Counted from the stretch's first letter, positions 34,822 to 44,096 are shown. The stretch is 64,000 bases of DNA from Leuconostoc inhae (GCF_019656015.1 NZ_BPKW01000004.1:62001-126000); one strand, 5' to 3'. Notes: a model not told the origin generated them from the sequence alone. Made by a program: numbers and translations.

Positions 34822-34840
34822 GCTTATCATCGCTTTTTTT
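34812..34840 (+). terminator. Terminator of the flippase gene, overlapping its stop codon
   Basis: Perfect 10-bp stem AAAGCGATGA / TCATCGCTTT, loop GCTTA, seven T. The TGA stop is part of the left arm. Confidence 0.88.
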
Positions 34841-34935
34841 ACGCGTTAATTGGATAAAAAATGATTAACAGGCTATTTTTAAAGACGCAGTTGGTGTATG
34901 CTAAAAATAAGATTTGTGCTTAATGGAGGCGTAAA

Positions 34936-35781
34936 ATGACAATTCAAGACACACAAACAATATTGCAACCAGAACTTGTTAACCAATTAGAACGTAAAAT
35001 TTCATATTTAAGGGATTTACAGTCAGCTATTAAAAATAACCAAATCTCACAAGTTTATCAATTATTGGACCCTCACAAATTGAATGATAATGTCAAAAAA
35101 ATATCATCTGAAGTATCTATGGTACAGTTAGAATATTTAATCGCTGATATAAAAAAAGATATTGCAGCGTTTTTGGCACCTGAATTAATTAACTATGTTG
35201 TGACTAATTTTAATTTTTTGACATTGGCACCTGTTGCTGAGGATGCGACGAATTATAATGTTTATTTAGGAGACTGGTGGGACCATCGGCAAGTAGGAAC
35301 TTTAAATGTGTTATCAGTTATGATGACAAGTGATGATACGATTTTTTCCGAACTCATAGAAACGGCTAAGTTACCTGAGGGGAAGACAATTAATGCAACT
35401 AAAATTCAAGAGTTAAGAGAAGTGATTACTGGTTTAGAGTCATTCTTAGCGGACAATACAAAGCGTTCATTAGAGTTACAGGTTATTGAAGATCAACTAT
35501 CCGAAATATCTGCTAATAAATCAGGACTGTTTGGACGTAGCGACAAAGTGACACGAGAAGCATTAGAAAAAAAACAAGAGTTATTGATTGCAACACAAAA
35601 GCGTGTGCCAGAAGTTGAAGAAAAGCTGAGCAAGCAACAAGAAGATTTGTTAACATTTGAAAAAGAAGATGCACTGCGTCAATTAGAATTACAGGCAATT
35701 TTAGCACATTATGTCGATGTGCCAGAATTTAGCGCAGCATTGCAGAATATCTATGTGTCATATATGACTAAATTAGATTAG
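34936..35781 (+). CDS. Coiled-coil protein of unknown function
   Basis: 281 aa, acidic and soluble. The N-terminal half is a mixed fold (FNFLTLAPVAEDATNYNVYL, GDWWDHRQVGTL). Residues about 155-255 are Lys/Glu/Gln/Leu-rich and predicted coiled coil (REALEKKQELLIATQKRVPE). I do not recognise a family. GGAGGCGTAAA precedes the ATG. The next gene starts 12 bases after it, and lemA-htpX follow, so the four are probably one transcription unit. A role connected with the LemA/HtpX membrane system is only suggested by position. Confidence 0.75.
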   Translation: MTIQDTQTILQPELVNQLERKISYLRDLQSAIKNNQISQVYQLLDPHKLNDNVKKISSEVSMVQLEYLIADIKKDIAAFLAPELINYVVTNFNFLTLAPVAEDATNYNVYLGDWWDHRQVGTLNVLSVMMTSDDTIFSELIETAKLPEGKTINATKIQELREVITGLESFLADNTKRSLELQVIEDQLSEISANKSGLFGRSDKVTREALEKKQELLIATQKRVPEVEEKLSKQQEDLLTFEKEDALRQLELQAILAHYVDVPEFSAALQNIYVSYMTKLD

Positions 35782-35793
35782 AAATAGTGAATA

Positions 35794-36711
35794 ATGGATA
35801 AATTTGAGACAAAATTATATAGTAATCAATTAAAAGCAGATTTAGATTTGTTCAATCGGTGGCAAGTTTTAATTGATGCTTTAAGTACAACTGACAACAT
35901 GCCAGAATTACTTGCTATTTTGCAAAAAATTCTAGCCTTTGATAGTCACCAATCTAAAATGGTTCGTATTGACAATGAGTATTGGTTTCCAACGACACAC
36001 TGGGTAACCATTGCGTTTGCAAAACTTTCCGAACAAGCATCATTGTCGTCAACTAAGGTTGTTTTACCTAACGCACAAAAAGTTGCGGAATTACATTTTG
36101 CTGAATGGCCAAATGCTGCCTTTCGTTTTATGCAAGCACCACTTGCTGCGGGTGGATATTATTTAGTAGAAACAGCGCAAAATTTAAGAGTATTATATTG
36201 GGATATCATGCATAAACGTTTTTATTTAGACACAAATCAGTTTGCCAAACTGGTTCAAACACAAGCTGTGCAGTTAGCAGGCCTTGATGCTTTAGCTACA
36301 TTTCAAAAACGATTAACAGCAATTGCCTCGCAGTTCATTGAAGTAGCATATGATATCATGTTACCGGGTCTTGACGCACAGAAACAAGTTGGTTTGGAAA
36401 TGATTCAAAAGGATTTATCGACAAATATTTTAGATAGTTTGTTTGTTCTTGCTGCCAAACAACAATTTATTTTAAAACGAATGACAGGCGAAAAAAATGG
36501 CGCTATCATTACAATTGGTGAAGTATCACTCAAATTAACACAGCATGACATCAATGATGGGCATGAGCAATGGACTTATGATATTATAGATGATAATAAA
36601 ATTGTCACAATATACACATTATTTCAGCAATTACCATTTTTTTATCAGTGGTATAGTGATCATTTAACAGTTGTTGGTTTAAAAGATAAGCGCGAAGTAT
36701 TTGTAGATTAA
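35794..36711 (+). CDS. Soluble protein of unknown function upstream of lemA
   Basis: 305 aa, no signal peptide or membrane segment. It begins MDKFETKLYSNQLKADLDLF and is mostly helical with a beta-rich C-terminal third (ITIGEVSLKLTQHDIND). No catalytic motif or known family is recognised. It has no strong Shine-Dalgarno and lies 12 bases after the preceding gene, so it probably depends on coupling. A stem (36736-36780) separates it from lemA. Confidence 0.72.
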   Translation: MDKFETKLYSNQLKADLDLFNRWQVLIDALSTTDNMPELLAILQKILAFDSHQSKMVRIDNEYWFPTTHWVTIAFAKLSEQASLSSTKVVLPNAQKVAELHFAEWPNAAFRFMQAPLAAGGYYLVETAQNLRVLYWDIMHKRFYLDTNQFAKLVQTQAVQLAGLDALATFQKRLTAIASQFIEVAYDIMLPGLDAQKQVGLEMIQKDLSTNILDSLFVLAAKQQFILKRMTGEKNGAIITIGEVSLKLTQHDINDGHEQWTYDIIDDNKIVTIYTLFQQLPFFYQWYSDHLTVVGLKDKREVFVD

Positions 36712-36735
36712 CACAGACTATGAGAAAATAGTATA

Positions 36736-36780
36736 AGGCGTTTTTAGTTTGACTGGTAGACTGTTAAACTAAAAATGCCT
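36736..36780 (+). repeat. Inverted repeat in the lemA leader
   Basis: 15-bp stem (36736-36750 with 36766-36780, one G-U) with a 15-nt loop. There is no T tract after it, so it is more likely a leader or mRNA-processing stem than a full terminator. It ends about 10 bases before the lemA Shine-Dalgarno. Confidence 0.7.
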
Positions 36781-36802
36781 GCAATAGAAAGAGGTAGTAC
36801 GT

Positions 36803-37351
36803 ATGACATTAATTATTATTATCGCTGTAGTTGCATTAATTGCGATTATTTGGATTAGTATTTACAACAGTTTGATTAAATATCGTATGCAAACCAAGGA
36901 ATCATGGAGTCAAATTGATGTGCAATTGAAGCGCAGAAATGACTTAATTCCTAACTTAGTTAACACAGTTAAAGGTTATGCTGATTTTGAAAAGACAACG
37001 TTACAAGCAGTTACAGACGCACGAACAAATGTTAACAGCGCACAAGGACCAGCAGCAACGATGGCAGCTTCAGATCAGTTATCAGGTGCGTTGACACACT
37101 TATTTGCTGTTGCTGAAGCCTATCCTGATTTAAAAGCCAGTGCTAATTTTACAAAACTGCAAGAAGAATTAACCAACACTGAAAATAAAATTGCGTATTC
37201 TCGTCAACTGTTTAACACGACAACAGCAAGCTATAATACAAAGTTGCAATCATTTCCTAGCAATATTATCGCAGGCATACATCATTTTGAACCAAGTGAA
37301 TTTATTGCTGTACCAGAAACTGAAAAAGAAGTACCCACGGTTAAATTTTAA
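36803..37351 (+). CDS. lemA: LemA family protein
   Basis: 182 aa. An N-terminal membrane helix ([19 protein letters not shown]) is followed by the helical-bundle LemA domain with the diagnostic [20 protein letters not shown] (about residues 33-52) and [12 protein letters not shown]. Most of the protein should be extracytoplasmic or membrane-associated. Its biochemical function is not settled. AAGAGGTAG precedes the ATG. The stop TAA shares its last base with the htpX ATG, so the pair is tightly coupled; lemA-htpX is a widespread gene pair. Confidence 0.95.
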   Translation: MTLIIIIAVVALIAIIWISIYNSLIKYRMQTKESWSQIDVQLKRRNDLIPNLVNTVKGYADFEKTTLQAVTDARTNVNSAQGPAATMAASDQLSGALTHLFAVAEAYPDLKASANFTKLQEELTNTENKIAYSRQLFNTTTASYNTKLQSFPSNIIAGIHHFEPSEFIAVPETEKEVPTVKF

Positions 37352-38250
37352 TGTTATATGAGCAAATACAATCAAATAAGCGCCGAACCATTGTGCTTTT
37401 GGTTGGCTTTCTCATTCTAGTTGGCATGGTAGGTGCAGCGGTAGGGTACATGCTATTAAACTCGCTCACGACGGGAGTCGTAGGTGCGTTAATCATTGGT
37501 GCAATTTATACTGTGATTATGATTAGTAATTCTACTAACGTTGTTATGGCAATGAATCATGGTAGAGAAATTACTCAAGCTGATCAAGCACCGGAGTTGT
37601 GGCACACTGTTGAGGATATGGCTATGGTTGGACAATTACCTATGCCACGTGTATTCATCATTGAAGATGACAGCCCTAATGCTTTTGCGACTGGCAATAA
37701 TCCTAAAAATGCTGCCGTTGCAGCGACTACAGGGTTAATTGCAATTATGGATCGCCATGAATTGGAAGGTGTTATAGGACATGAAATGAGCCATGTCCGT
37801 AATTATGATATTCGTATCTCAACAATTGCGCTAGCGCTGACCGCAGCAATTACATTGTTGACCAATTTAGGCAGTAATTGGTGGTTTTTTGGTAGCGGTG
37901 ACCGCAATCGTGATAACCGTGACAATAACAGTAGTGGTGGCGGTTTGCAAATATTGCTTTTTGTCTTCTCTATTACTGTGATGATCTTAGCACCGTTAGT
38001 GGCTGCTATGATACAAATGGCTATTTCACGTAATCGTGAGTATTTAGCAGATGCTGGTAGTGTTGAATTAACACGTAATCCAGAAGAATTGATTTCTGCG
38101 TTACGCAAGTTAAATTCAGCAAAGCCTATGCAAAATGTTGACCCATCATCAGCGGCTTTATATATTAGTAATCCACTAAAGAAAAAAGAACGTTTATTTG
38201 ATACCCATCCACCAATAGAAGAACGTATTGCACGTTTAGAGAAAATGTGA
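37351..38250 (+). CDS. htpX: Membrane zinc metalloprotease HtpX
   Basis: 299 aa, M48 family. Two N-terminal helices, the zinc motif HEMSH at about residues 143-147, two more helices (about 155-215), and the third zinc ligand region [17 protein letters not shown]. It degrades or clips misfolded membrane proteins under stress. A Gly/Asn/Asp-rich loop ([14 protein letters not shown]) between helices 3 and 4 is low complexity. It overlaps lemA by one base and ends in a clear terminator. Confidence 0.96.
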   Translation: MLYEQIQSNKRRTIVLLVGFLILVGMVGAAVGYMLLNSLTTGVVGALIIGAIYTVIMISNSTNVVMAMNHGREITQADQAPELWHTVEDMAMVGQLPMPRVFIIEDDSPNAFATGNNPKNAAVAATTGLIAIMDRHELEGVIGHEMSHVRNYDIRISTIALALTAAITLLTNLGSNWWFFGSGDRNRDNRDNNSSGGGLQILLFVFSITVMILAPLVAAMIQMAISRNREYLADAGSVELTRNPEELISALRKLNSAKPMQNVDPSSAALYISNPLKKKERLFDTHPPIEERIARLEKM

Positions 38251-38251
38251 G

Positions 38252-38281
38252 AAAGCCAGACAGTGTAATGTCTGGCTTTTT
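38252..38281. terminator. Terminator after htpX
   Basis: 11-bp stem AAAGCCAGACA / TGTCTGGCTTT, loop GTGTAA, five T after it. Confidence 0.88.
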
Positions 38282-38311
38282 GAATGTTATTAACAGTGAA
38301 TATATTGCAAA

Positions 38312-38512
38312 TTAAGGGTTGATTTTTCTCATAAAAACCGGTAAAGTAATACCAACAACTAAATCATTTGTTTGCAGATATATCGCTGGAAAATGGCCGG
38401 CAGTTTCTACCACGTCCCAAAATTCGTGACTATCCGCAAATGTCAGGGCATATCTATGATATTGTCTAAGCATTTGTGGATCTGTGTATCCCAAGTGCTT
38501 TTTTTGTACCAA
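38312..38512 (-). pseudogene. Possible gene remnant, minus strand, between htpX and guaB
   Basis: A 66-codon frame with protein-like composition (LGYTDPQMLRQYHRYALTF, FWDVVETAGHFPAIYLQTND). It has no ATG, only a possible TTG, no Shine-Dalgarno, and a stop 18 bases upstream. On the same strand, further upstream, a short membrane-like stretch MPLFITACLVGLFVNTIVN ends in a stop at about 38540-38600. Together they could be the decayed pieces of one small membrane-protein gene. No family is recognised. The rest of the stretch 38282-38656 shows only the probable guaB leader. Confidence 0.3.
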
Positions 38513-38680
38513 GTATTTGACTATTATTATTTACTTTTCGGCGGATCAGTTAACAATCGTGTTAACAAAAAGGCCAACTAGACAAGCCGTGATAAATAAT
38601 GGCATAAATGTATCGATGATATTTCTGATGTCCGAGGTACTTTATCTTATTAGAAGTTGCGTTTAAAATCGGAGGATCTC

Positions 38681-39853
38681 ATGCAAAAATTTTTCTTAGA
38701 TGACGAAAAGCCTAAATTCAGTGCACGCAATAAGTTTGCAAAAATGGGCTTAACGTTTGATGATATCAAGTTGGTTTATGATCAAAAAAGAGTCGTCAAG
38801 GTTGATGAAGTGACTGTTGAAACTAGTCTGACACCAACTTTGAATTTGAAGTTGCCTTTACTTTCTGCAGCAATGGATACCGTAACAGAATCACGTTTCG
38901 CCATAGAATTAGCCAAGCTTGGTGGTTTAGGAGTCGTTCATAAAAATATGACGATTGCTGAGCAAGCAGATGAAATTAAGCAAGTTAAAGTAGCAAAGTT
39001 TGATGTTGAGACATACCCTAATGCTGCCGTTGATTCACAAGGTCGTTTGTTAGTTGCTGGTGCCGTTGGTGTAACATCTGATACAGTGAAACGTGTTGAA
39101 GCGATGGTTGCTTTTGGTGTTGATGCGATTGTACTAGATTCAGCGCACGGTCATTCAGAGGGCGTTTTGCGTAAAGTGTCCGAAGTTCGTGATGCTTTTC
39201 CTGATATAAACATTATTGCGGGAAATATTGCGACGACAGATGGTGCGGCAGCGTTGTATGATGCTGGTGCTGATGTTGTTAAAATAGGTATTGGACCAGG
39301 ATCGATTTGTACAACGCGTGTTGTTGCAGGTATTGGTGTACCACAAATCTCTGCTGTTCGCGATGCAGCTATTGAAGCTGCTAGACGTGGTAAAACTATT
39401 ATTGCTGATGGTGGTGCTAAAACATCAGAGGATATTGTCAAAGCCCTTGCTGCTGGTGGAAATGCAGTGATGCTAGGTTCAATGTTCTCAGGAACAGAAG
39501 AAACACCGGGCGCTATTTTTGAAGATAATGGTAAAAAGTACAAAACATATCGTGGCATGGGATCTATTGCTGCCATGGAAGCCGGATCTAAAGATCGTTA
39601 CTTCCAAGGTGAAGTTAATGAGGCAAAGAAAATGGTACCAGAAGGTATTGAGGCACGTGTGCAATACAAAGGCGCATTGGTTGATATCTTAACAGGAATC
39701 ATGACAGATGTTCGTGAAGACATGGCTAAAATGGGTACTAGAACAATCACTGATTTAATTCAAGACAATCATATTGCTCGTGACATCGATAGCATTGATT
39801 ACGAAGCAAAATTGTCAAAAGTTAAAAAACAAGTTGTCATTCCAACATTTTAA
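38681..39853 (+). CDS. guaB: IMP dehydrogenase lacking CBS domains
   Basis: 390 aa. It oxidises IMP to XMP with NAD, the committed step to GMP. The start at 38681 is set by CGGAGGATCTC. The barrel start GLTFDDIKLVY, phosphate-binding loops, and the catalytic loop GIGPGSICTTRVVAG (active Cys) are intact, as are GGAKTSEDIVKALAAGG and EGIEARVQYKGALVDIL. The CBS pair normally inserted near residue 95 is absent (the chain runs from KVAKFD straight to VETYPNAAVDSQGRLL), and the C-terminal tail is atypical, so it is about 100 residues shorter than common IMPDH. First gene of guaB-paralogue-guaA. Confidence 0.94.
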   Translation: MQKFFLDDEKPKFSARNKFAKMGLTFDDIKLVYDQKRVVKVDEVTVETSLTPTLNLKLPLLSAAMDTVTESRFAIELAKLGGLGVVHKNMTIAEQADEIKQVKVAKFDVETYPNAAVDSQGRLLVAGAVGVTSDTVKRVEAMVAFGVDAIVLDSAHGHSEGVLRKVSEVRDAFPDINIIAGNIATTDGAAALYDAGADVVKIGIGPGSICTTRVVAGIGVPQISAVRDAAIEAARRGKTIIADGGAKTSEDIVKALAAGGNAVMLGSMFSGTEETPGAIFEDNGKKYKTYRGMGSIAAMEAGSKDRYFQGEVNEAKKMVPEGIEARVQYKGALVDILTGIMTDVREDMAKMGTRTITDLIQDNHIARDIDSIDYEAKLSKVKKQVVIPTF

Positions 39854-39876
39854 TAATAAATTCACGGAGAAAAAAC

Positions 39877-40857
39877 ATGTCTGAAAATAATGAAAATCAA
39901 GGACTTGGCTATGACCAAGTCTTGCTTGTACCAGGTGCTTCAAATGTCTTACCTCACACAGTGTCACTTGCAACAAGGCTAGCTGATGATTTTATTTTAA
40001 ACATACCAATTATTGCAGAAGCAAATGGCGTAGCAACTGATGGACGCGCAGCAGCAACGGCATTGAACGGTGGTTTGGGAGTTATTGCTGAACAAGAAGA
40101 TATTTCAGCTCAGATGGCTGCTATTTCTGCAGCTAAGTCAGTAGAGGTTGACCATGAAAAGTACCCTAATGCCTTTGTAGATGTACAAGGACGTGTTAGA
40201 ATTGCTGCAGAAGTTTGGTTGATAACTGGGGCACAAGCACGAGTTGAAAAACTCATAGCAGCAGGCGCTGATGCGATATTCTTTTATTTACATGCTGAAC
40301 TCAATAAAGAAACAAATGATATTGTCAAAGCAGTCCGCAAAGCATTTCCATCAACTTTTTTAGCAGTCGGTGTGATTGAAGCACAAGAGATTGCTGGTGC
40401 ATTATATCAAGATGGTGTTGATGCTGTAATTGCTGGACGTTCAGTTAACTCTAAATTGCCAAACAACACATTGTATCCGTTTTTAACAACAACGATGGCT
40501 ATTGCTGAAATGGCAACTGAATTTGATAAAGCGGTTATTTCAACAGGTGGCGTACATTATTCAGGTGATGTGGTTAAAGCTATTTCAGCTGGTGCTGATG
40601 CAACGTTAGTGACAGATTTATTAAAGGGTGAAGTATTAGAAGCAGACGGTACTTTTGCTGGTGGGAATATGTCGATTGATGATGCAATATTCCAATCTGA
40701 TGGTGGCTTGCGAGCTGGCATGGGTTATACTGGTTCATCAACCATATTGGACTTGAAATTAACAGCACAATTTGTTCAAATTACTGATAATGGTTTGCGC
40801 GAATCGCATCCACATGATGTTGAAATTACTAAAATTGCACCTAATTATGCAAAATAA
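39877..40857 (+). CDS. IMPDH paralogue without catalytic residues (probable pseudoenzyme)
   Basis: 326 aa, alignable by eye along its length with IMPDH: GLGYDQVLLVPG at the start, YPNAFVDVQGRVRIAAEV in the middle, and the typical IMPDH ending GLRAGMGYTGSSTILD, AKF-like AQFVQITDNGLRESHPHD and APNYAK. The catalytic loop (GPGSICTTR in guaB) is replaced by AGRSVNSKLPNN, and the whole protein contains no cysteine. The Arg-Tyr flap dyad is also not apparent. The frame is intact, has a proper ribosome-binding site (ACGGAGAAAAAAC), and lies 23 bases after guaB and 53 before guaA. It may bind nucleotide or GuaB as a regulatory subunit; this is inference. Confidence 0.85.
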   Translation: MSENNENQGLGYDQVLLVPGASNVLPHTVSLATRLADDFILNIPIIAEANGVATDGRAAATALNGGLGVIAEQEDISAQMAAISAAKSVEVDHEKYPNAFVDVQGRVRIAAEVWLITGAQARVEKLIAAGADAIFFYLHAELNKETNDIVKAVRKAFPSTFLAVGVIEAQEIAGALYQDGVDAVIAGRSVNSKLPNNTLYPFLTTTMAIAEMATEFDKAVISTGGVHYSGDVVKAISAGADATLVTDLLKGEVLEADGTFAGGNMSIDDAIFQSDGGLRAGMGYTGSSTILDLKLTAQFVQITDNGLRESHPHDVEITKIAPNYAK

Positions 40858-40910
40858 TTAGGCTCTTAGACATAAAAAATAGACACTTTTGAATATAGAG
40901 GAGAGTAACA

Positions 40911-42461
40911 ATGGCCGATGTCATAAATGCCGACAAAGTTTTAGTATTAGATTACGGTAGTCAATATAATCAATTAATTACCCGCCGAATTCGTGAAATG
41001 GGTGTTTTTTCTGAATTAAAGTCACGCAATATGACAGTTGACGAAGTCAAGGCATATAACCCTAAAGCTATTATTTTATCAGGTGGTCCAAAATCGGTCT
41101 ACGAAAAAGATGCCTTCACAATTGATAATGAGATTTTTAACCTTGGTGTACCCGTCCTTGGTGTTTGTTATGGCATGCAATTAATGGCACAAAATCTTGG
41201 TGGAAAAGTTGAAGCCAACACTGGCAACGGTGAATTTGGGCAGACTATTTTGAAGCAAACTGAAGAAAGTGGTCGTTTATTAGCAAATACACCGCTGTCT
41301 CAGACAGTTTTGATGAGTCATTCAGATAATGTCGTTGACTTGCCTGATGGTTTTGTTATTGCTGGGGGATCAGAATCAACACCAATAGCTGCTATTGCTA
41401 ACGAAGAACGTCGCTTGTATGGCGTACAATTTCACGCTGAAACGACACTGTCAGAGCACGGTAAACAAATTTTACAGAATTTTGTGCTAGACATTGCTGA
41501 TGCTGTTGCTAATTGGGATATGAGTGGCTTTATTGATGAACAAGTTGCCCACATTCGTGAAGTTGTTGGTGATAAAAAGGTGTTGCTTGGTCTTTCTGGC
41601 GGCGTTGATTCATCAGTAGTTGGCGTTTTATTGCATAAAGCGATTGGAAATCAATTGACATCAATTTTTGTTGATCATGGTTTGTTACGTAAAAATGAAG
41701 CAGAGCAAGTTATGGAGATGATGGGTAAGCAATTTGGCCTAAACATTATTAAAGTAGATGCACAAGAACGATTCTTATCCAAATTAGCAGGCGTTAAAGA
41801 TCCTGAACAAAAACGTAAAATTATTGGTAATGAATTTATTCAAGTCTTTAATGATGAAGCAACTAAATTAGATGGCATTGAATTTTTGGCACAAGGGACA
41901 CTATATACAGATGTGATTGAATCTGGAACAGATACTGCGCAAACAATTAAGTCACATCATAATGTGGGTGGCTTACCAGAAGATATGCAATTTAAGTTGA
42001 TTGAACCACTCAATACACTTTTCAAGGATGAAGTTCGCGAACTTGGTGAAGCGTTAAATATGCCTCATGAAATGGTTTGGCGGCAACCGTTCCCTGGACC
42101 AGGATTAGGTATTCGTATCCTTGGTGATATTACAGAAGACAAGCTTGAAATTGTGCGTGATTCTGATTGGGTTTTACGTGACGAAATCGCTAAGGCAGGT
42201 CTTGAAGCTGATGTATGGCAATACTTTACAGTATTAACTGGTGTGCGTTCAGTTGGTGTTATGGGAGATTTTCGTACCTATGACTACACGATTGCCATTC
42301 GAGCTATCACTTCTGTTGATGGCATGACAGCTGATTTTGCACAATTACCTTGGCCACTACTACAAAAAATTTCTGCACGTATTGTTAACGAAGTTGGTCA
42401 TATCAATCGCGTCGTGTATGACATTACGGCTAAGCCACCTTCAACAGTTGAGTGGGAATAA
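40911..42461 (+). CDS. guaA: GMP synthase (glutamine-hydrolysing)
   Basis: 516 aa, full length. It aminates XMP to GMP. The N-terminal class I glutaminase (about 1-200) has the nucleophile in GVCYGMQ and the His in VQFHAE. The ATP-pyrophosphatase domain has [11 protein letters not shown]. The C-terminal dimerisation/XMP-binding domain ends [24 protein letters not shown], the canonical terminus. GAGGAGAGTAACA precedes the ATG. It completes the IMP-to-GMP route with guaB and is followed by a strong terminator. Confidence 0.98.
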   Translation: MADVINADKVLVLDYGSQYNQLITRRIREMGVFSELKSRNMTVDEVKAYNPKAIILSGGPKSVYEKDAFTIDNEIFNLGVPVLGVCYGMQLMAQNLGGKVEANTGNGEFGQTILKQTEESGRLLANTPLSQTVLMSHSDNVVDLPDGFVIAGGSESTPIAAIANEERRLYGVQFHAETTLSEHGKQILQNFVLDIADAVANWDMSGFIDEQVAHIREVVGDKKVLLGLSGGVDSSVVGVLLHKAIGNQLTSIFVDHGLLRKNEAEQVMEMMGKQFGLNIIKVDAQERFLSKLAGVKDPEQKRKIIGNEFIQVFNDEATKLDGIEFLAQGTLYTDVIESGTDTAQTIKSHHNVGGLPEDMQFKLIEPLNTLFKDEVRELGEALNMPHEMVWRQPFPGPGLGIRILGDITEDKLEIVRDSDWVLRDEIAKAGLEADVWQYFTVLTGVRSVGVMGDFRTYDYTIAIRAITSVDGMTADFAQLPWPLLQKISARIVNEVGHINRVVYDITAKPPSTVEWE

Positions 42462-42530
42462 AATAGATATCTTCATAGCTTAGTTTAACGCGTTTTAGAA
42501 CATGATAAACATTTAGAAGCTGTATCGACT

Positions 42531-42572
42531 AAAAAAGATTACGATAAGGTTAACTTTATCGTAATCTTTTTT
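42531..42572. terminator. Bidirectional terminator after guaA
   Basis: 17-bp perfect stem (42531-42547 with 42556-42572), A6 on the left arm and T6 on the right; it serves guaA and possibly the convergent XRE gene. Confidence 0.9.
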
Positions 42573-42620
42573 GTGTTATGTAAATTATCATTTTATTGCT
42601 ATTACAATTTTAACTATTAA

Positions 42621-42932
42621 TTAATGTTCGTCAATTATTCTGTTAGCGCGTTCGATTGTAGAAATGAACTGTAACACACTGTTTATCTGATCGTTTGTTA
42701 ATCCACCCATTTTAAATACTAAGTTATCTGATAGACCTAACAAATAATCAGCCGAAGTGTCTAAAATGCCACAAATTTTAACTAGTGTTTCAAGTGATGG
42801 ATAAGATAGGCCTTGTTCATAGGCTGATATAGTTCCTTTGCTTACTTCTATACGTTTGGACAATTCTAATTGTGTCAGATTTTTAGATTTTCGTACTGCT
42901 TTAAGTTTTTCTCCAAAAAAGTCTGTCTGCAT
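42621..42932 (-). CDS. XRE-family transcriptional regulator
   Basis: 103 aa. An N-terminal helix-turn-helix domain (about 7-62) reads LKAVRKSKNLTQLELSKRIE then VSKGTISAYEQGLSYPSLET, a textbook Cro/C1 fold, and ends ADYLLGLSDN. A short C-terminal helical tail of about 35 residues probably dimerises. AAAAGGTGG lies 7 nt before the ATG. It is divergent from the LysM protein gene, and inverted repeats in the shared region (42964-43014) are likely operators, so it may control itself and that gene. Confidence 0.9.
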   Translation of the reverse strand: MQTDFFGEKLKAVRKSKNLTQLELSKRIEVSKGTISAYEQGLSYPSLETLVKICGILDTSADYLLGLSDNLVFKMGGLTNDQINSVLQFISTIERANRIIDEH

Positions 42933-42963
42933 ATTAAATCCACCTTTTCTATAGGATATCAGA

Positions 42964-43014
42964 GGTATATACCAGTATTAGGTGTATAAAGTACTAGTTA
43001 AATTGATACTTTAT
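42964..43014. promoter_or_regulatory. Candidate operators between XRE regulator and LysM gene
   Basis: Two symmetric sites: the palindrome GGTATATACC (42964-42973), and ATAAAGTA (42986-42993) inversely repeated as TACTTTAT (43007-43014). Position between divergent genes is the main support. Confidence 0.4.
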
Positions 43015-43072
43015 TTAAAATGTGGTATTATTATATTGTTATTAAACAAATAATTGAAAACGGAGAATTGAA

Positions 43073-43972
43073 ATGAAGAATGAAAATCACCAGTGGAAAT
43101 TAGTAAAGTTTGGTAAGTATCTTGTCAGTGTTGGTGTTATGACACTGGTTGTTGGTAGCAGTGCTGTAATGGCAAGTGTTAGTACAAACACGGTGGCTTC
43201 AAAAACAAATGCTGTCAAAAGCACAATTGTAAAAGCAAGTTGGCAAGCAAATTCAACTGACACAGTTAAACAAAATATTGCGAGTCAAAATAAATCAAAT
43301 GACATAGATAATTACGAAGTGCAATGGGGTGATACGTTAAGTACCATTTCACAAGTTACTGGCATAAGTGTGAATGATTTAGCTTCACGTTATGGCATTC
43401 CTGATGCCAACAGTATCTTTGCAGGTGTTACTTTAGTACACCAAAAAGATTTCAATAGTCAAGTCGCTAGCATCACTGCTGCTGTGCCATCTATTGTTAC
43501 TGGCATAAGTGCAGCAACAAGTACGCCAGCTGCTAATGGTTCAAGTGCAGCAACAAGTACACCAGCTGTTAACGGTTCAAGTGCAGCAACAAGTACACCA
43601 GCTGTTAACGATTCAAGTGCAGCAACAAGTACACTAGCTGTTAACGATTCAAGTGCAGCAACAAGTACACCAGTTGTTAACGATTCAAGTGCAGCAACAA
43701 GTACACCAGTTGCTAATGGTTCAAGTGCACCAGCTAATAACGGTTCAACCACGTCAACTGATAAGGGTTCATCTACATCAGCTGCTAACGGTTCAACCAC
43801 GTCAACTGATAAGGGTTCATCTACATCAGCTAATAACAGTTCAGCCGCTTCAAATGATAATGGTTCTGGTATCAAGCATGCCGTTCCGGGATCAGCTCAA
43901 AACCCAATTAATCCTGATACAGGTACGGATGCCCCTAATGGTGCATATTTTGATAATGATGGCTGGAATTAA
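43073..43972 (+). CDS. Secreted LysM-domain protein with tandem Ser/Thr repeats
   Basis: 299 aa. The signal peptide (WKLVKFGKYLVSVGVMTLVV then GSSAVMA) ends near residue 36. One LysM domain (about 82-125, VQWGDTLSTISQVTGISVND) should bind peptidoglycan. A low-complexity stalk follows: six 12-residue repeats of the type AATSTPAVNGSS and two 16-residue repeats based on GSTTSTDKGSSTSA. The tail (HAVPGSAQNPINPDTG...) has no LPxTG motif or catalytic domain. It would be retained at the wall through LysM. Function beyond wall binding is unknown. ACGGAGAATTGAA precedes the ATG. Possibly regulated by the divergent XRE gene. Confidence 0.88.
   Translation: MKNENHQWKLVKFGKYLVSVGVMTLVVGSSAVMASVSTNTVASKTNAVKSTIVKASWQANSTDTVKQNIASQNKSNDIDNYEVQWGDTLSTISQVTGISVNDLASRYGIPDANSIFAGVTLVHQKDFNSQVASITAAVPSIVTGISAATSTPAANGSSAATSTPAVNGSSAATSTPAVNDSSAATSTLAVNDSSAATSTPVVNDSSAATSTPVANGSSAPANNGSTTSTDKGSSTSAANGSTTSTDKGSSTSANNSSAASNDNGSGIKHAVPGSAQNPINPDTGTDAPNGAYFDNDGWN
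43511..43726 (+). repeat. Tandem repeat, 36-bp unit x 6, inside the LysM gene
   Basis: Six in-frame 36-bp units beginning GCAGCAACAAGTAC, differing by few bases. Copy number is likely to vary between strains. Confidence 0.85.
43742..43837 (+). repeat. Tandem repeat, 48-bp unit x 2, inside the LysM gene
   Basis: Two 48-bp units beginning GGTTCAACCACGTCAACTGA, coding for GSTTSTDKGSSTSA-type stalk segments; nearly identical. Confidence 0.8.
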
Positions 43973-44096
43973 TTCTAGTCACATCAAATCATAATCCAAA
44001 TTGTAAATACTGTATAGGTGAAATCCAGAAAAATAGCTACCTAACATGGTATCATTTTTTTGATTGACTATTATGGACGGAAGAGAGAAAAAATTT

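Noticed and set aside
39151-39576. Minus-strand ORF of 141 codons inside guaB
   Set aside because: Opposite-strand shadow of a strongly coding Ala/Gly-rich gene; no ribosome-binding site.
43511-43837. CRISPR-like repeats
   Set aside because: The repeats are direct, contiguous and in frame within a coding sequence, with no unique spacers and no cas genes.
43459-43875. Long minus-strand ORF (138 codons) across the LysM gene
   Set aside because: It is the antisense of the tandem repeats; its translation is a mirror repeat with no start signal.
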